A program made the position numbers and the translations under genes. Source: Pseudonocardia sp. T1-2H (GTDB lineage: Bacteria > Actinomycetota > Actinomycetes > Mycobacteriales > Pseudonocardiaceae). Taken from it: a stretch of DNA of 64,000 nt. Location of the stretch: assembly GCF_038039215.1 (NCBI RefSeq), contig NZ_JBBPCL010000001.1, positions 1,426,001 to 1,490,000 of the forward strand, read 5' to 3'. Shown piece after piece: positions 40,186 through 49,269 of this stretch (position 1 is the stretch's first letter; each line of letters begins with the position of its first letter). Below the pieces are notes generated by a model. That model was not told the origin of the DNA. It ran no database searches and saw nothing but the letters and a program-made list of their open reading frames with translations.

Positions 40186-40938
40186 ATGCCGGAGACCGTG
40201 CCGCTCAGGGTCCAGCTCGTCGCGAAGACCGAGTTCCTTCCGCCGGCCGACGTGCCGTGGGAGACCGACGCGGACGGCGGCCAGGCGCTCGCGGAGTTCG
40301 CCGGCCGCGCCTGCTACCAGTCCTGGAGCAAGCCGAACCCGCGGACCGCGACGAACGCCGGCTACCTGCGCCACATCCTCGAGGTCGGCCACCTGTCCGT
40401 GCTCGAACACGGCACCGTCAGCTTCTACCTGACGGGCATCTCCCGCTCGCTCACCCACGAGCTGATCCGGCACCGACACTTCTCGTACTCGCAGCTCTCG
40501 CAGCGCTACGTCCCGGAGCGCAACGCGGCGATGGTCGAGCCGGACGCCATCGCGGGCGACCCCGAGCTGCACGAGATGTTCCTCCAGGCGGCCGACGCGT
40601 CCGTCCAGGCCTACGAGCAGCTGCTCGAGGGCCTGGAGAAGCGCTTCGCCGACGTCCCGAACGCCACGCTGCGGCGCAAGCAGGCGCGGCAGGCGGCGCG
40701 GGCGGTCCTGCCCAACGCCACCGAGACCCGGATCGTCGTGACCGGCAACTACCGGGCCTGGCGCCACTTCATCGGGATGCGCGCGACCGAGCACGCGGAC
40801 GTCGAGATCCGCGCCCTGGCGATCGAGTGCCTGCGCCAGCTGCAGCACGAGGTGGCCAACGTGTTCACGGACTTCGAGATCCAGAAGCTCGAGGACGGCA
40901 CGGAGATCGCGAGCAGCCCCTTCGTGACGGAGGGCTGA
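40186..40938 (+). CDS. thyX: FAD-dependent thymidylate synthase
   Basis: ThyX makes dTMP from dUMP with methylene-tetrahydrofolate, FAD and NADPH. The 250-residue product has the diagnostic [14 protein letters not shown] (RHRxxSxxxxSxR), the substrate-binding [12 protein letters not shown] and [18 protein letters not shown]. The ATG is fixed by the -10 six bases upstream. In actinobacteria thyX commonly lies between dapB and dapA, as here. A terminator-like hairpin follows. Confidence 0.96.
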   Translation: MPETVPLRVQLVAKTEFLPPADVPWETDADGGQALAEFAGRACYQSWSKPNPRTATNAGYLRHILEVGHLSVLEHGTVSFYLTGISRSLTHELIRHRHFSYSQLSQRYVPERNAAMVEPDAIAGDPELHEMFLQAADASVQAYEQLLEGLEKRFADVPNATLRRKQARQAARAVLPNATETRIVVTGNYRAWRHFIGMRATEHADVEIRALAIECLRQLQHEVANVFTDFEIQKLEDGTEIASSPFVTEG

Positions 40939-40942
40939 GCGC

Positions 40943-40976
40943 CCGGCGCCTCCCTTCCTACGTCGGCGGGCGCCGG
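40943..40976 (+). terminator. hairpin after thyX
   Basis: CCGGCGCC (40943-40950) and GGCGCCGG (40969-40976) form an 8-bp stem with an 18-base loop, followed by TTTC. It begins 5 bases after the thyX stop. Confidence 0.5.
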
Positions 40977-41006
40977 TTTCGCCCGGTGCGGGAGCGCGTC
41001 CGGCGT

Positions 41007-41012
41007 TAGGTT
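41007..41012 (+). promoter_or_regulatory. -10 box of the TIGR03085 gene
   Basis: TAGGTT ends six bases before the GTG at 41019, the leaderless geometry. Confidence 0.5.
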
Positions 41013-41018
41013 GCGCGG

Positions 41019-41644
41019 GTGAGCCTTGCCAGCACCGAGCGTGCCGCCCTCTGCGACGAGTTCGAGTCCTCCGGCCCGGACCGGCCGACCCTCTGCAAGG
41101 GCTGGACCAGCCGCGATCTCCTCGCCCACCTGCTCGTCCGGGAGCGCCAGCCGTGGGCCGCGCCCGGGATCCTCGTCCCCGCGCTGGCCCCGCTGGCGGA
41201 GAAGGCGATGCAGGGCTACGCGAACACGTCCTGGGAGTCGATGATCCGCGACCTGCGCGACGGCGCGCCGCCGTGGTCCCCGTACAGGATCGGGAAGGTC
41301 GACGAGGTGGCGAACGGCGCCGAGTTCTTCGTCCACCACGAGGACGTCCGCCGCGGCGAGCCCGGCTGGGAGCCCCGCCCGGCCGACCCCGAGCGGGACG
41401 CCGAGCTGTGGAACCTGGTCACGCGGATGGGCAAGATCCTCTTCCGGCGCAGCCCCGTCGGGGTCGTGCTGAGGCGCCCCGAGGGTGCGATGCACGTCGT
41501 CAAGACCGGCTCGGGGATGGTGACGCTCGTCGGCGAGCCGGGGAGCTCGTGCTGCACGCGTTCGGCCGGGACGCGACGAACGTCGAGGTCGAAGGCCCGG
41601 TCGCCGACGTCGAGGCGTACGAGGCGGCACCGCGGGGGTTGTAG
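41019..41644 (+). CDS. TIGR03085/maleylpyruvate isomerase-like DinB-fold protein, frameshifted
   Basis: The protein belongs to the actinobacterial TIGR03085 group of DinB/maleylpyruvate-isomerase-like, presumed metal-binding proteins: LCKGWTSRDLLAHLLVRE, YANTSWESMIRDLRDGAPPWSPYR and ANGAEFFVHHEDVRRGEPGWEPR carry the His/Asp residues. Near 41540-41545 the frame breaks at a run of G before GAGCTC. Adding one G gives GELVLHAFGRDATNVEVEG and a normal end, about 208 residues. The enzyme function is unknown. The gene lies between thyX and dapA, each with its own -10 box. Confidence 0.82.
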
Positions 41645-42712
<1,068 letters not shown>

Positions 42713-42775
42713 GGTACGCCGCCGCCCCAAAGATCACCGACAGCTGTACTCCACCTACCTTCGCGAGGCCATCAC

Positions 42776-44548
42776 TTGAGCCGCCCACCGTCCCGTTCCG
42801 ACCGTCGAAACCGCCCGCCGCGGCGCGATCGACAGACCCCCCGGCGCCCCCGGAGGACGCCAACCGCACGGAGCTTCCCCGCCGGTCCGCCACCCGCCCT
42901 CGCCCGGGGCGGCCTGCGCGTGTTCGCGCTCGGCGGCATCGGCGAGATCGGCCGCAACATGACCGTCTTCGAGTACGAGGACCGGCTCATGGTCGTCGAC
43001 TGCGGGGTGCTGTTCCCCGCCGAGGACTCGCCCGGCGTCGACCTGATCCTCCCGGACTTCCGGGCGATCGAGGACCGTCTCGACGACATCGACGTCCTGG
43101 TCCTCACCCACGGCCACGAGGACCACATCGGCGCGGTGCCGTTCCTGCTGCGGCAGAAGCCGGACCTGCTCGTCGTCGGGTCGAGGTTCACGCTCGCGCT
43201 GGTCGCGGCCAAGTGCAAGGAGCACCGGCTCACCCCGCACCTGCTCGAGGTCAAGGAGGGCGACCGGCTCAACCACGGGCCGTGGGACTGCGAGTACTTC
43301 GCGGTCAACCACTCCATCCCGGACGCGCTGGCCGTCGCCATCCGCACGCCTGCGGGCCTCGTCCTGCACACCGGTGACATCAAGCTGGACCAGCTCCCGC
43401 TCGACGGCCGGCTCACGGACCTGGCCGGGTTCTCCCGGCTCGGCGACGAGGGCGTGGACCTGTTCCTGGTGGACTCCACCAACGCGGACGTCCCCGGGTT
43501 CGTCACCCCCGAGCGGGACATCGGACCGGTCATCTCCGACGTCTTCGCGAAGGCGCCGTCGCGGATCATCGTGGCCTGCTTCGCGAGCCACGTGCACCGC
43601 GTCCAGCAGGTCATCGACGCCGCGGCGGCGCACGGCCGCAAGGTCTGCTTCGCCGGCCGGTCGATGGTCCGCAACATGGCGCTCGCGGGCGAGCTCGGCC
43701 TGCTCAACGTGCCGGACGGCCTGCTCGTCGACCTCGACGACGCCATGCGCCTTCCGGACGACCAGCTGGTCCTCGTCTCGACGGGCTCCCAGGGCGAGCC
43801 GCTCTCGGCGCTGTCCCGGATGGCCCACGGCGAGCACCGCAGCGTGATCATCCGGCCCGAGGACACGATCGTGCTGGCCAGCTCGCTCATCCCGGGCAAC
43901 GAGACCGCGATCTTCGCGGTGATCAACGGGCTGACCCGGCTCGGCGCGACCGTCGTGCACCAGGGGAACGCCAAGGTGCACGTGTCCGGCCACTCGCCGG
44001 CCGGTGAGCTGCTGTTCCTCTTCAACGCCGTGCGCCCGAGCAACGTCATGCCGGTGCACGGCGAGTGGCGGCACCTGCGGGCGAACTCCGCGCTGGCCGT
44101 CAAGACGGGGGTGGCCGAGGCGAACGTGGTCATCGCCGAGGACGGCGTGGTCGTCGACCTGGTGGACGGCAAGGCCGCGATCACCGGCAAGGTCGAGGTC
44201 GGCCGCGTGTACGTCGACGGCAACCAGGTCGGGGACATCGGCGAGACGACGCTGGGGGACCGGCTCGTCCTCGGCGAGGGCGGCTTCATCTCGATCACCG
44301 TCGCGATCGACGGGACGACGGGCCGCGCGGTCTCCCGTCCCTCGCTCTCCGGCCGCGGCTTCTCCGACGACCCCAAGGCGCTCGACGCCGTCCTCCCGCT
44401 GGTGGAGGACGAGCTGTCCCGCACCGAGAACGAGGGCATCACGGACACGCACCGGATCGCGCAGAGCGTGCGCCGGGTCGTGGGCAAGTGGGTCGGCGAG
44501 ACCTACCGCCGCCGCCCGATGATCGTCCCGACGGTCATCGCCGTCTAG
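42776..44548 (+). CDS. rnj: ribonuclease J
   Basis: RNase J is a metallo-beta-lactamase exo/endoribonuclease that matures rRNA and degrades mRNA. The 590-residue product begins with a basic Pro/Arg-rich tail of about 45 residues, then RVFALGGIGEIGRNMTVFEY, the zinc motif THGHEDHIGAVPFLL (about residue 111), HSIPDALAVAI, LHTGDIKLDQ and HVSGHSPAGELL with NVMPVHGEWRHL of the beta-CASP domain. I use TTG 42776 because no ATG or GTG precedes the conserved tail; the tail itself is typical of actinobacterial RNase J. A large repeat-rich hairpin follows the stop. Confidence 0.95.
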   Translation: MSRPPSRSDRRNRPPRRDRQTPRRPRRTPTARSFPAGPPPALARGGLRVFALGGIGEIGRNMTVFEYEDRLMVVDCGVLFPAEDSPGVDLILPDFRAIEDRLDDIDVLVLTHGHEDHIGAVPFLLRQKPDLLVVGSRFTLALVAAKCKEHRLTPHLLEVKEGDRLNHGPWDCEYFAVNHSIPDALAVAIRTPAGLVLHTGDIKLDQLPLDGRLTDLAGFSRLGDEGVDLFLVDSTNADVPGFVTPERDIGPVISDVFAKAPSRIIVACFASHVHRVQQVIDAAAAHGRKVCFAGRSMVRNMALAGELGLLNVPDGLLVDLDDAMRLPDDQLVLVSTGSQGEPLSALSRMAHGEHRSVIIRPEDTIVLASSLIPGNETAIFAVINGLTRLGATVVHQGNAKVHVSGHSPAGELLFLFNAVRPSNVMPVHGEWRHLRANSALAVKTGVAEANVVIAEDGVVVDLVDGKAAITGKVEVGRVYVDGNQVGDIGETTLGDRLVLGEGGFISITVAIDGTTGRAVSRPSLSGRGFSDDPKALDAVLPLVEDELSRTENEGITDTHRIAQSVRRVVGKWVGETYRRRPMIVPTVIAV

Positions 44549-44551
44549 GTA

Positions 44552-44643
44552 TCCCGCGAGTCGGGGTCCAGCGACTCCCGAGTCGGGGTCTCCCGTCGAC
44601 GGAAGACCCCGACTCGGTGGTCGCGAAACCCCGACTCGCGGGA
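44552..44643. repeat. nested inverted repeat, bidirectional terminator candidate
   Basis: Outer arms TCCCGCGAGTCGGGGT (44552-44567) and ACCCCGACTCGCGGGA (44628-44643) are perfect 16-bp complements. Inside them GAGTCGGGGTC (44580-44590) and GACCCCGACTC (44605-44615) form a second 11-bp stem around a GTCGAC centre. It lies exactly between the convergent rnj and reductase genes, so it can stop transcription from both sides. The ACTCGCGGG unit recurs at 50.7 kb. Confidence 0.75.
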
Positions 44644-44644
44644 G

Positions 44645-45595
44645 TTACAGGTCCAGGGTGAGGCGGGGGCAGCCCGGGGCGGCCCGGGAGACGCAGACGA
44701 ACATTGTGTCGTTCGCGGCCTGCTCCTCGTCCGTCAGCAGTGAGTCCCGGTGGTCGACCGCGCCCGCCAGGACCGCCGTCTCGCAGGTGCCGCAGGTGCC
44801 CTCCTGGCAGGACGAGAGCACCGGCACGCCGGAGTCCTCGATCACCTCCAGGACCGAGCGGTCCGCCGGCACCGTCAGCACCGTGCCGGTCTGCGCCAGC
44901 TCCACCTCGAAGGACTCGGACGGCCCGTCGGTCGCGCCCTCCTTCGGGGCGAACCGTTCGACGTGCAGCGCGTCGTCCGGCCACCTCGCGCACCGCTCCT
45001 CGACGGCGAGCAGCAGCGGCTCGGGACCGCAGCAGTAGACGGCCGCGTCCGGGTCGGGCTCGGCGAGCAGGCCGTCGAGGTCGAGGAGGCCCGTCTCGTC
45101 CTGCGGGCAGATCTCCACGCGGTCCGGGTACTCCGCGACCAGGGAACCCGCGAACGCCATCGACGCCCGGGTCCGACCGCCGTAGACCAGCCGCCACTCC
45201 GCGCCGGCCTCCTCGGCGGCGGCGATCATCGGCAGGATCGGTGTGATCCCGATGCCGCCCGCGAGGAACAGGTACCGCTTCGCCTCGACGAGCCGGAAGT
45301 GGTTCCGCGGCCCCCGCACCCGGACGGCGTCGCCCTCGGCGAGCAGGTCGTGGACATGGGCCGAACCGCCCCGGCCCGTGGGCTCGCGCAGCACCGCGAC
45401 CTGCAGGACGGAGCGGTCCCGCGGGTCCCCGCACAGCGAGTACTGCCTGATCAGCGCGCCCAGCGCGAGGTCGAGATGCGCGCCGGGCTCCCACTCGGGG
45501 AGGTCGGCCCCGTCCGGCGAGCGCAGGGTCAGCCGGACGACACCGTCGGCCACGGTCTCCTTGCGGTCGAGCCGCAGCTCGAACTCGTTCTCCAT
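44645..45595 (-). CDS. VanB-like 2Fe-2S oxidoreductase (Rieske oxygenase reductase component)
   Basis: The 316-residue protein is laid out as a phthalate-dioxygenase-reductase-type enzyme: an FMN-binding barrel (GAHLDLALGALIRQYSLCGDP), NAD-binding domain (FLAGGIGITPILPMI, YCCGPEPLLLAVE), and a C-terminal plant-type ferredoxin with CQEGTCGTCETAVLAG and a fourth Cys in MFVCVSRA. It passes electrons from NADH to a Rieske oxygenase, here the VanA-like protein encoded 220 bases upstream in the same operon. The ATG at 45595 begins the conserved domain. Its stop lies right beside the nested inverted repeat. Confidence 0.93.
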   Translation of the reverse strand: MENEFELRLDRKETVADGVVRLTLRSPDGADLPEWEPGAHLDLALGALIRQYSLCGDPRDRSVLQVAVLREPTGRGGSAHVHDLLAEGDAVRVRGPRNHFRLVEAKRYLFLAGGIGITPILPMIAAAEEAGAEWRLVYGGRTRASMAFAGSLVAEYPDRVEICPQDETGLLDLDGLLAEPDPDAAVYCCGPEPLLLAVEERCARWPDDALHVERFAPKEGATDGPSESFEVELAQTGTVLTVPADRSVLEVIEDSGVPVLSSCQEGTCGTCETAVLAGAVDHRDSLLTDEEQAANDTMFVCVSRAAPGCPRLTLDL

Positions 45596-45606
45596 GGTCC
45601 CTCCGA

Positions 45607-45819
45607 TCAGACGGCCGCGAGCTCGCGCGGGGGTGCGGGCGCCGGTGCGGGGACGTGTCCGGCGGGGTGCCCGAGCAGCCACTCCCACAGCTCCACCGGG
45701 TCCTCGAACTCGCGCTCGGCGGAGCAGTGGCAGACCGCGCGCAGCCGGTCCGTCCCCAGCACCCAGTGGATGCGGTAGACGCGGTCGCCGTTCAGGACAG
45801 GGGGCGCCTCGGGAATCAC
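45607..45819 (-). CDS. small protein between the Rieske oxygenase and reductase
   Basis: A 70-residue protein I cannot assign. It reads VYRIHWVLGTDRLRAVCHCS, then EFEDPVELWEWLLGH, and ends in an Ala/Pro tail. The GTG overlaps the oxygenase stop (GTGA), and the reductase ATG comes 11 bases after its stop, so it is translated as part of the oxygenase-reductase operon. C-x-C with His neighbours (IHW, CHC) could bind a metal but the count is too low for a Rieske or ferredoxin. It might assist or regulate the oxygenase; that is a guess from position. Confidence 0.7.
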   Translation of the reverse strand: MIPEAPPVLNGDRVYRIHWVLGTDRLRAVCHCSAEREFEDPVELWEWLLGHPAGHVPAPAPAPPRELAAV

Positions 45820-46868
45820 CGGGTCGTCGCCTCGTCCCGCGCACCGGCCATCCGGGCCAGCATCCGCCGCGCCGCGAGCCCGCCGGTGTCGATGTTGATC
45901 GACAGCTCCTGGTAGCCCTGCGGCTCGGTCGCGATGACCTTCTCCAGCACGTCGAGCGCCTCGACGTCCTGCAGCACCACGGTCCGGTTGTTCTCGGCGA
46001 GGAACGCCGAGACCTCGGCGTCGTCGAGCGCGAAGTCCCGCGCGACGGCCCAGAAGTCGTGCGTCGAGTTCTCCGTCTCCGGTGTGATCGCGTAGACGAC
46101 CTCGACGTGGAACGCGTCCGGGTCGGTGCCGTCCGGGTTCGGCACGGAGCCGACCGGCGCGATCCGGCTGTGCAGCTTGTAGAGGCACGGCGGGGTGTAC
46201 TCGATGTCCTGCCAGCGGGCGATCCGCCCCTCCAGGCCGGTGGACCGGGAGTAGAAGGGCGGGCACTCGGCGTCGTCCATGTGCCGGCTGACGTAGATGA
46301 CGCCCGCCTCGTCGTCGACCTCGGTGGTGATCGGCGTGCTCGCGACCTCGGGCGTGCCGATGTAGCCGCCGTGCAGGTAGGTCTCGTGCGAGAGGTCGAG
46401 CAGGTTGTCGACGAGCAGCGAGAACCGCGCGGCGAGGGGCTCGCGGCCGCTGACGGTCGTCCAGCCGGCCGCGTCGAGGTAGGGCACCCGCGGGATACGG
46501 GACGCGTCGGCGAGCGCCGGGTCCCCGATCCACACCCAGACGAACGAGTCCTGCTCGACGACGGGGTAGCTGGTCAGCCGGGCCGTGCGCGGCACCCGGG
46601 TCTGCCCCGGCACGGCGACGCACTTGCCGTCCGCGCCGTAGGTGAACCCGTGGTACCCGCAGACGACCTGGTCCCCGACGAGCCGGCTCGGCGCCTGGGA
46701 CAGCGGGAAGCGGCGGTGCACGCAGCGGTCCGACGTCGCGGTCACGGAGCCGGCCTCGGTGCGCCAGAAGAGGATGGGCTCGTCGCAGATGGTGCGGGAG
46801 AAGAGCTCGTGGGAGATCTCCCGGCCGTAGGCGGCCACGTACCACTGGTTGCGCGGGATCGCGCTCAT
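45816..46868 (-). CDS. VanA-like Rieske aromatic oxygenase (O-demethylase type)
   Basis: A 350-residue oxygenase component resembling vanillate O-demethylase VanA along its length: RNQWYVAAYGREI at the start, the Rieske cluster C-x-H in DRCVHRRFPL and C-x2-H in VVCGYHGF, mononuclear iron ligands in DNLLDLSHETYLH, and the VanA tail ELSINIDTGGLAARRMLARM. It hydroxylates or demethylates an aromatic acid with electrons from the VanB-like reductase. The true substrate (vanillate, isovanillate or another methoxy-aromatic) is not determinable. The upstream AAHS transporter fits uptake of the substrate. Confidence 0.9.
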   Translation of the reverse strand: MSAIPRNQWYVAAYGREISHELFSRTICDEPILFWRTEAGSVTATSDRCVHRRFPLSQAPSRLVGDQVVCGYHGFTYGADGKCVAVPGQTRVPRTARLTSYPVVEQDSFVWVWIGDPALADASRIPRVPYLDAAGWTTVSGREPLAARFSLLVDNLLDLSHETYLHGGYIGTPEVASTPITTEVDDEAGVIYVSRHMDDAECPPFYSRSTGLEGRIARWQDIEYTPPCLYKLHSRIAPVGSVPNPDGTDPDAFHVEVVYAITPETENSTHDFWAVARDFALDDAEVSAFLAENNRTVVLQDVEALDVLEKVIATEPQGYQELSINIDTGGLAARRMLARMAGARDEATTR

Positions 46869-46898
46869 GATCGTCTCCTTCTTCGACGGTGGTGGGGA

Positions 46899-48251
46899 TC
46901 AGCTCGGGTTGGCGACGACCGCGGGTGCGGCCTCGCGGGCACCGGACGACGCCGGGCGGAGGAACAGGAGCAGGACCGCGGTGGCGACGAAGACCACCCC
47001 GACGGCGAGGTAGAGGTTCTGCGGCGTCCAGCCGGCGTCGAGCAGGGCGCCGGCCGCGGTGGGGGAGAGGATCGCGCCGATCCGGCCGATGCCGATCGCG
47101 GTGCCGACGCCGGTGGTCCGCACGTCCGGTCCGTAGATCGCCGGCGTCAGCGCGTAGAGGCCGGCGACGCAGCCGTTGACGAACAGCCCGACCAGGAAGC
47201 CGAGCGCGAACGCCACCGTCAACGACGAGCTCGCCGCGATGAACACCGCGAGCATGACCGCGGTCGCTACCAGGTAGGTCGTCAGGACGGCGCGCAGCGT
47301 CCAGCGGGCGGCGAGCGCACCGAGCAGCGTGGCCCCGAAGATGCCGCCGAGGTTGAGCAGCGTGCCGCCGGTGAGGCCTTGGGTGGCGGACATCCCGGCC
47401 TGGACGAGCAGTGTCGGCGTCCAGCTCGTCACGAAGTAGAACCCGGCCATGACCAGGAAGAATGCGCCCCACATCAGGAGCGTCGTCCGGCGCATCCCGG
47501 GCTCGAGCAGCCGCTTGAACCCGGAGCCGACGCCCCCGGTCGCGGCGGGCTGGGGCAGTTCGGTGAGCTCCGGCTGCCCGAGCCTGCGGGCCAGCGCGTT
47601 GACCTTGCCGAGCGCGCGGGCCGGACGGCGGGTCAGCAGGAAGTCCAGGGACTCGGGCAGCGTCAGCATGACCAGCGGGATGGAGACGGCCGTCGCGACG
47701 CCGCCGAACAGGAAGACCGAGCGCCAGCCGAACTCCGAGATCAGCACGACGGCGAGGAGCCCGCCGAGCGTCGCGCCGAGCGCGTAGCCGGTGGAGTTCA
47801 GGCTGACGGCCAGGCCGCGCCAGCGCTTCGACGCGTACTCGGCCGCGACGACGTTGCTGCTGGCCAGGATGCCGCCGATGCCGATCCCGGTCAGGACCCG
47901 CAGGAGGCCGAGCTGGGTCGACGACTGGCTCGCGGCCGACAGCAGCATCCCGGCGCTCGCCACGGCGAGGCAGGTCAGGATCATCGGACGGCGCCCGATC
48001 CGGTCCGCGAAGGGCGCGAGGAACAGCGCGCCCAGCGCCATCCCGACCAGGCCCGCCGAGAGCAGCAGGCCGAGCTGGGCGCCGTTCAGGCCGAACTCCG
48101 TCGAGACGGACTTGCCGGTGAAGGCCATGACCAGGACGTCGAAGCCGTCGAGCATGTTCAGCAGGACGCAGACGGCGACGGCGGCCCACTGGAAGCGGCG
48201 CATCGGGCTGTCGTCGAGCGTGGCCCGCAGAGAAGCAGGTGAAGAGGACAC
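46899..48251 (-). CDS. MFS transporter, aromatic acid:H+ symporter family
   Basis: The 450-residue permease has twelve predicted helices and AAHS features: NMLDGFDVLVMAFTG in helix 1, the MFS signature LFLAPFADRIGRRPMILTC between helices 2 and 3, GGILASSNVVAAEYASKRWRG, and the C-terminal MFS signature in the second half. PcaK/VanK-type proteins import 4-hydroxybenzoate, protocatechuate or vanillate. I chose GTG 48251, preceded by GGAG, because a longer frame to 48314 adds a polar unconserved stretch. It is the first gene of the oxygenase operon, 141 bases downstream of iclR. Confidence 0.9.
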   Translation of the reverse strand: MSSSPASLRATLDDSPMRRFQWAAVAVCVLLNMLDGFDVLVMAFTGKSVSTEFGLNGAQLGLLLSAGLVGMALGALFLAPFADRIGRRPMILTCLAVASAGMLLSAASQSSTQLGLLRVLTGIGIGGILASSNVVAAEYASKRWRGLAVSLNSTGYALGATLGGLLAVVLISEFGWRSVFLFGGVATAVSIPLVMLTLPESLDFLLTRRPARALGKVNALARRLGQPELTELPQPAATGGVGSGFKRLLEPGMRRTTLLMWGAFFLVMAGFYFVTSWTPTLLVQAGMSATQGLTGGTLLNLGGIFGATLLGALAARWTLRAVLTTYLVATAVMLAVFIAASSSLTVAFALGFLVGLFVNGCVAGLYALTPAIYGPDVRTTGVGTAIGIGRIGAILSPTAAGALLDAGWTPQNLYLAVGVVFVATAVLLLFLRPASSGAREAAPAVVANPS

Positions 48252-48366
48252 AGGCGCACTCCGTTGTCGCTTGCTGTGGTGGTCGGCCGGGACCAGGGAC
48301 GCGGTGATCTGCATCCCGGATCGGCCGTGCCGTCATCGTGCGGACCGAGCAGGGCCGAGCGAAGAC

Positions 48367-48387
48367 TCTTTCCGGATGCCGGAAAGA
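48367..48387. promoter_or_regulatory. 21-bp palindrome, candidate IclR-type operator
   Basis: TCTTTCCGG-atg-CCGGAAAGA is a perfect inverted repeat with 9-bp arms and a three-base centre, 6 bases beyond the iclR stop and about 115 bases before the transporter start. Its size and TTCC/GGAA arms resemble IclR-family operators. It could instead end the iclR transcript. Confidence 0.5.
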
Positions 48388-48392
48388 AAGTG

Positions 48393-49142
48393 CTAGTCGG
48401 CGAGGGCTCGGGAGATCGCCCGGGCGCTGGTCCGGACCAGCGGGACCAGCGAGTGCGCGGAGGCGCTCCCGTACCGGACGACCAGCGAGACGGCCGCGAC
48501 GACCTGCCCGGTCCGGTCCTGGACCGGGGCGGCGACGGACAGCGCGTCCATCGTGACCTGGCGGTCGCTGATCGCGAACCCGTTCGTCCGGACGTCGGCG
48601 AGCAGGTGCCGCAGCACGTCGGGGTCGGTGACCGTGCGGGACGTGTGCCGGGAGATCGGGGCGCCGAGCACCTCGTCCTGCACGTCGACCGGGGCGTGCG
48701 CCAGCAGGACCAGGCCGACGCCCGTCGCCGTCAGGGCGAAGCGGCCGCCGACCCGGGTGAGCACCCGCACCGCGCCGGTCGCCGCGATCCGTTCGACGAA
48801 CACGACCTCGGTGCCCTCCCGAACCGCGAGCTGGACGTTCTCCCGGGTGATCAGCGACAGGTCCTCGAGGAACGGGAGCGCGCGTTCCCGCAGGCCGGGG
48901 CCGCGCGGGGCGAGCGCGCCGAGCTCCCAGAGCCTCAGCCCGACGCGGTAGCCGCCGTCCGCGCCACGCTCGAGCGCGCCCCACTCGACGAGCTCGCCGA
49001 CCATCCGGTGCACCGTCGACACGGGCAGCCCGGCCTGCCGGGCGAGCTCGCTGAGGCTCATCGCGGGGCGCTGCGGGCCGAAGGCGCCGAGGATGCGCAG
49101 GGCTCGGCCCAGCACCGGTCCCGTCGCCCGTGCCGCGTCCAC
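48393..49142 (-). CDS. IclR family transcriptional regulator
   Basis: The 249-residue protein has an N-terminal winged helix (MSLSELARQAGLPVSTVHRM and VGELVEWGALERG) and the IclR effector domain (LPFLEDLSLITRENVQLAVREG, VFVERIAATGAVR, VSLVVRYG). It most likely controls the transporter-oxygenase operon downstream in response to an aromatic acid. GTG 49142 has a GGAG nine bases upstream; GTG 49157 adds five residues and is possible. It is divergent from the DHA2 transporter, with a 12-bp palindrome between them. Confidence 0.9.
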   Translation of the reverse strand: MDAARATGPVLGRALRILGAFGPQRPAMSLSELARQAGLPVSTVHRMVGELVEWGALERGADGGYRVGLRLWELGALAPRGPGLRERALPFLEDLSLITRENVQLAVREGTEVVFVERIAATGAVRVLTRVGGRFALTATGVGLVLLAHAPVDVQDEVLGAPISRHTSRTVTDPDVLRHLLADVRTNGFAISDRQVTMDALSVAAPVQDRTGQVVAAVSLVVRYGSASAHSLVPLVRTSARAISRALAD

Positions 49143-49182
49143 ACCGGCATTCTCCACCGGCAGCGAACTCGCTGGCCGGGGT

Positions 49183-49194
49183 CGGGGTACCCCG
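49183..49194. promoter_or_regulatory. 12-bp palindrome between iclR and the DHA2 pump
   Basis: CGGGGTACCCCG is a perfect palindrome in the 127-base divergent region. A TAGCGT hexamer on the plus strand (49197-49202) just after it is a possible -10 for the transporter, so a bound protein would overlap that promoter. Confidence 0.4.
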
Positions 49195-49269
49195 GATAGC
49201 GTCGGACCATCGCTCCCGGACCGCCGCCCCGCGCCGGCCGGGGCCTCGCGAACGACGGGAGATCCTCGG

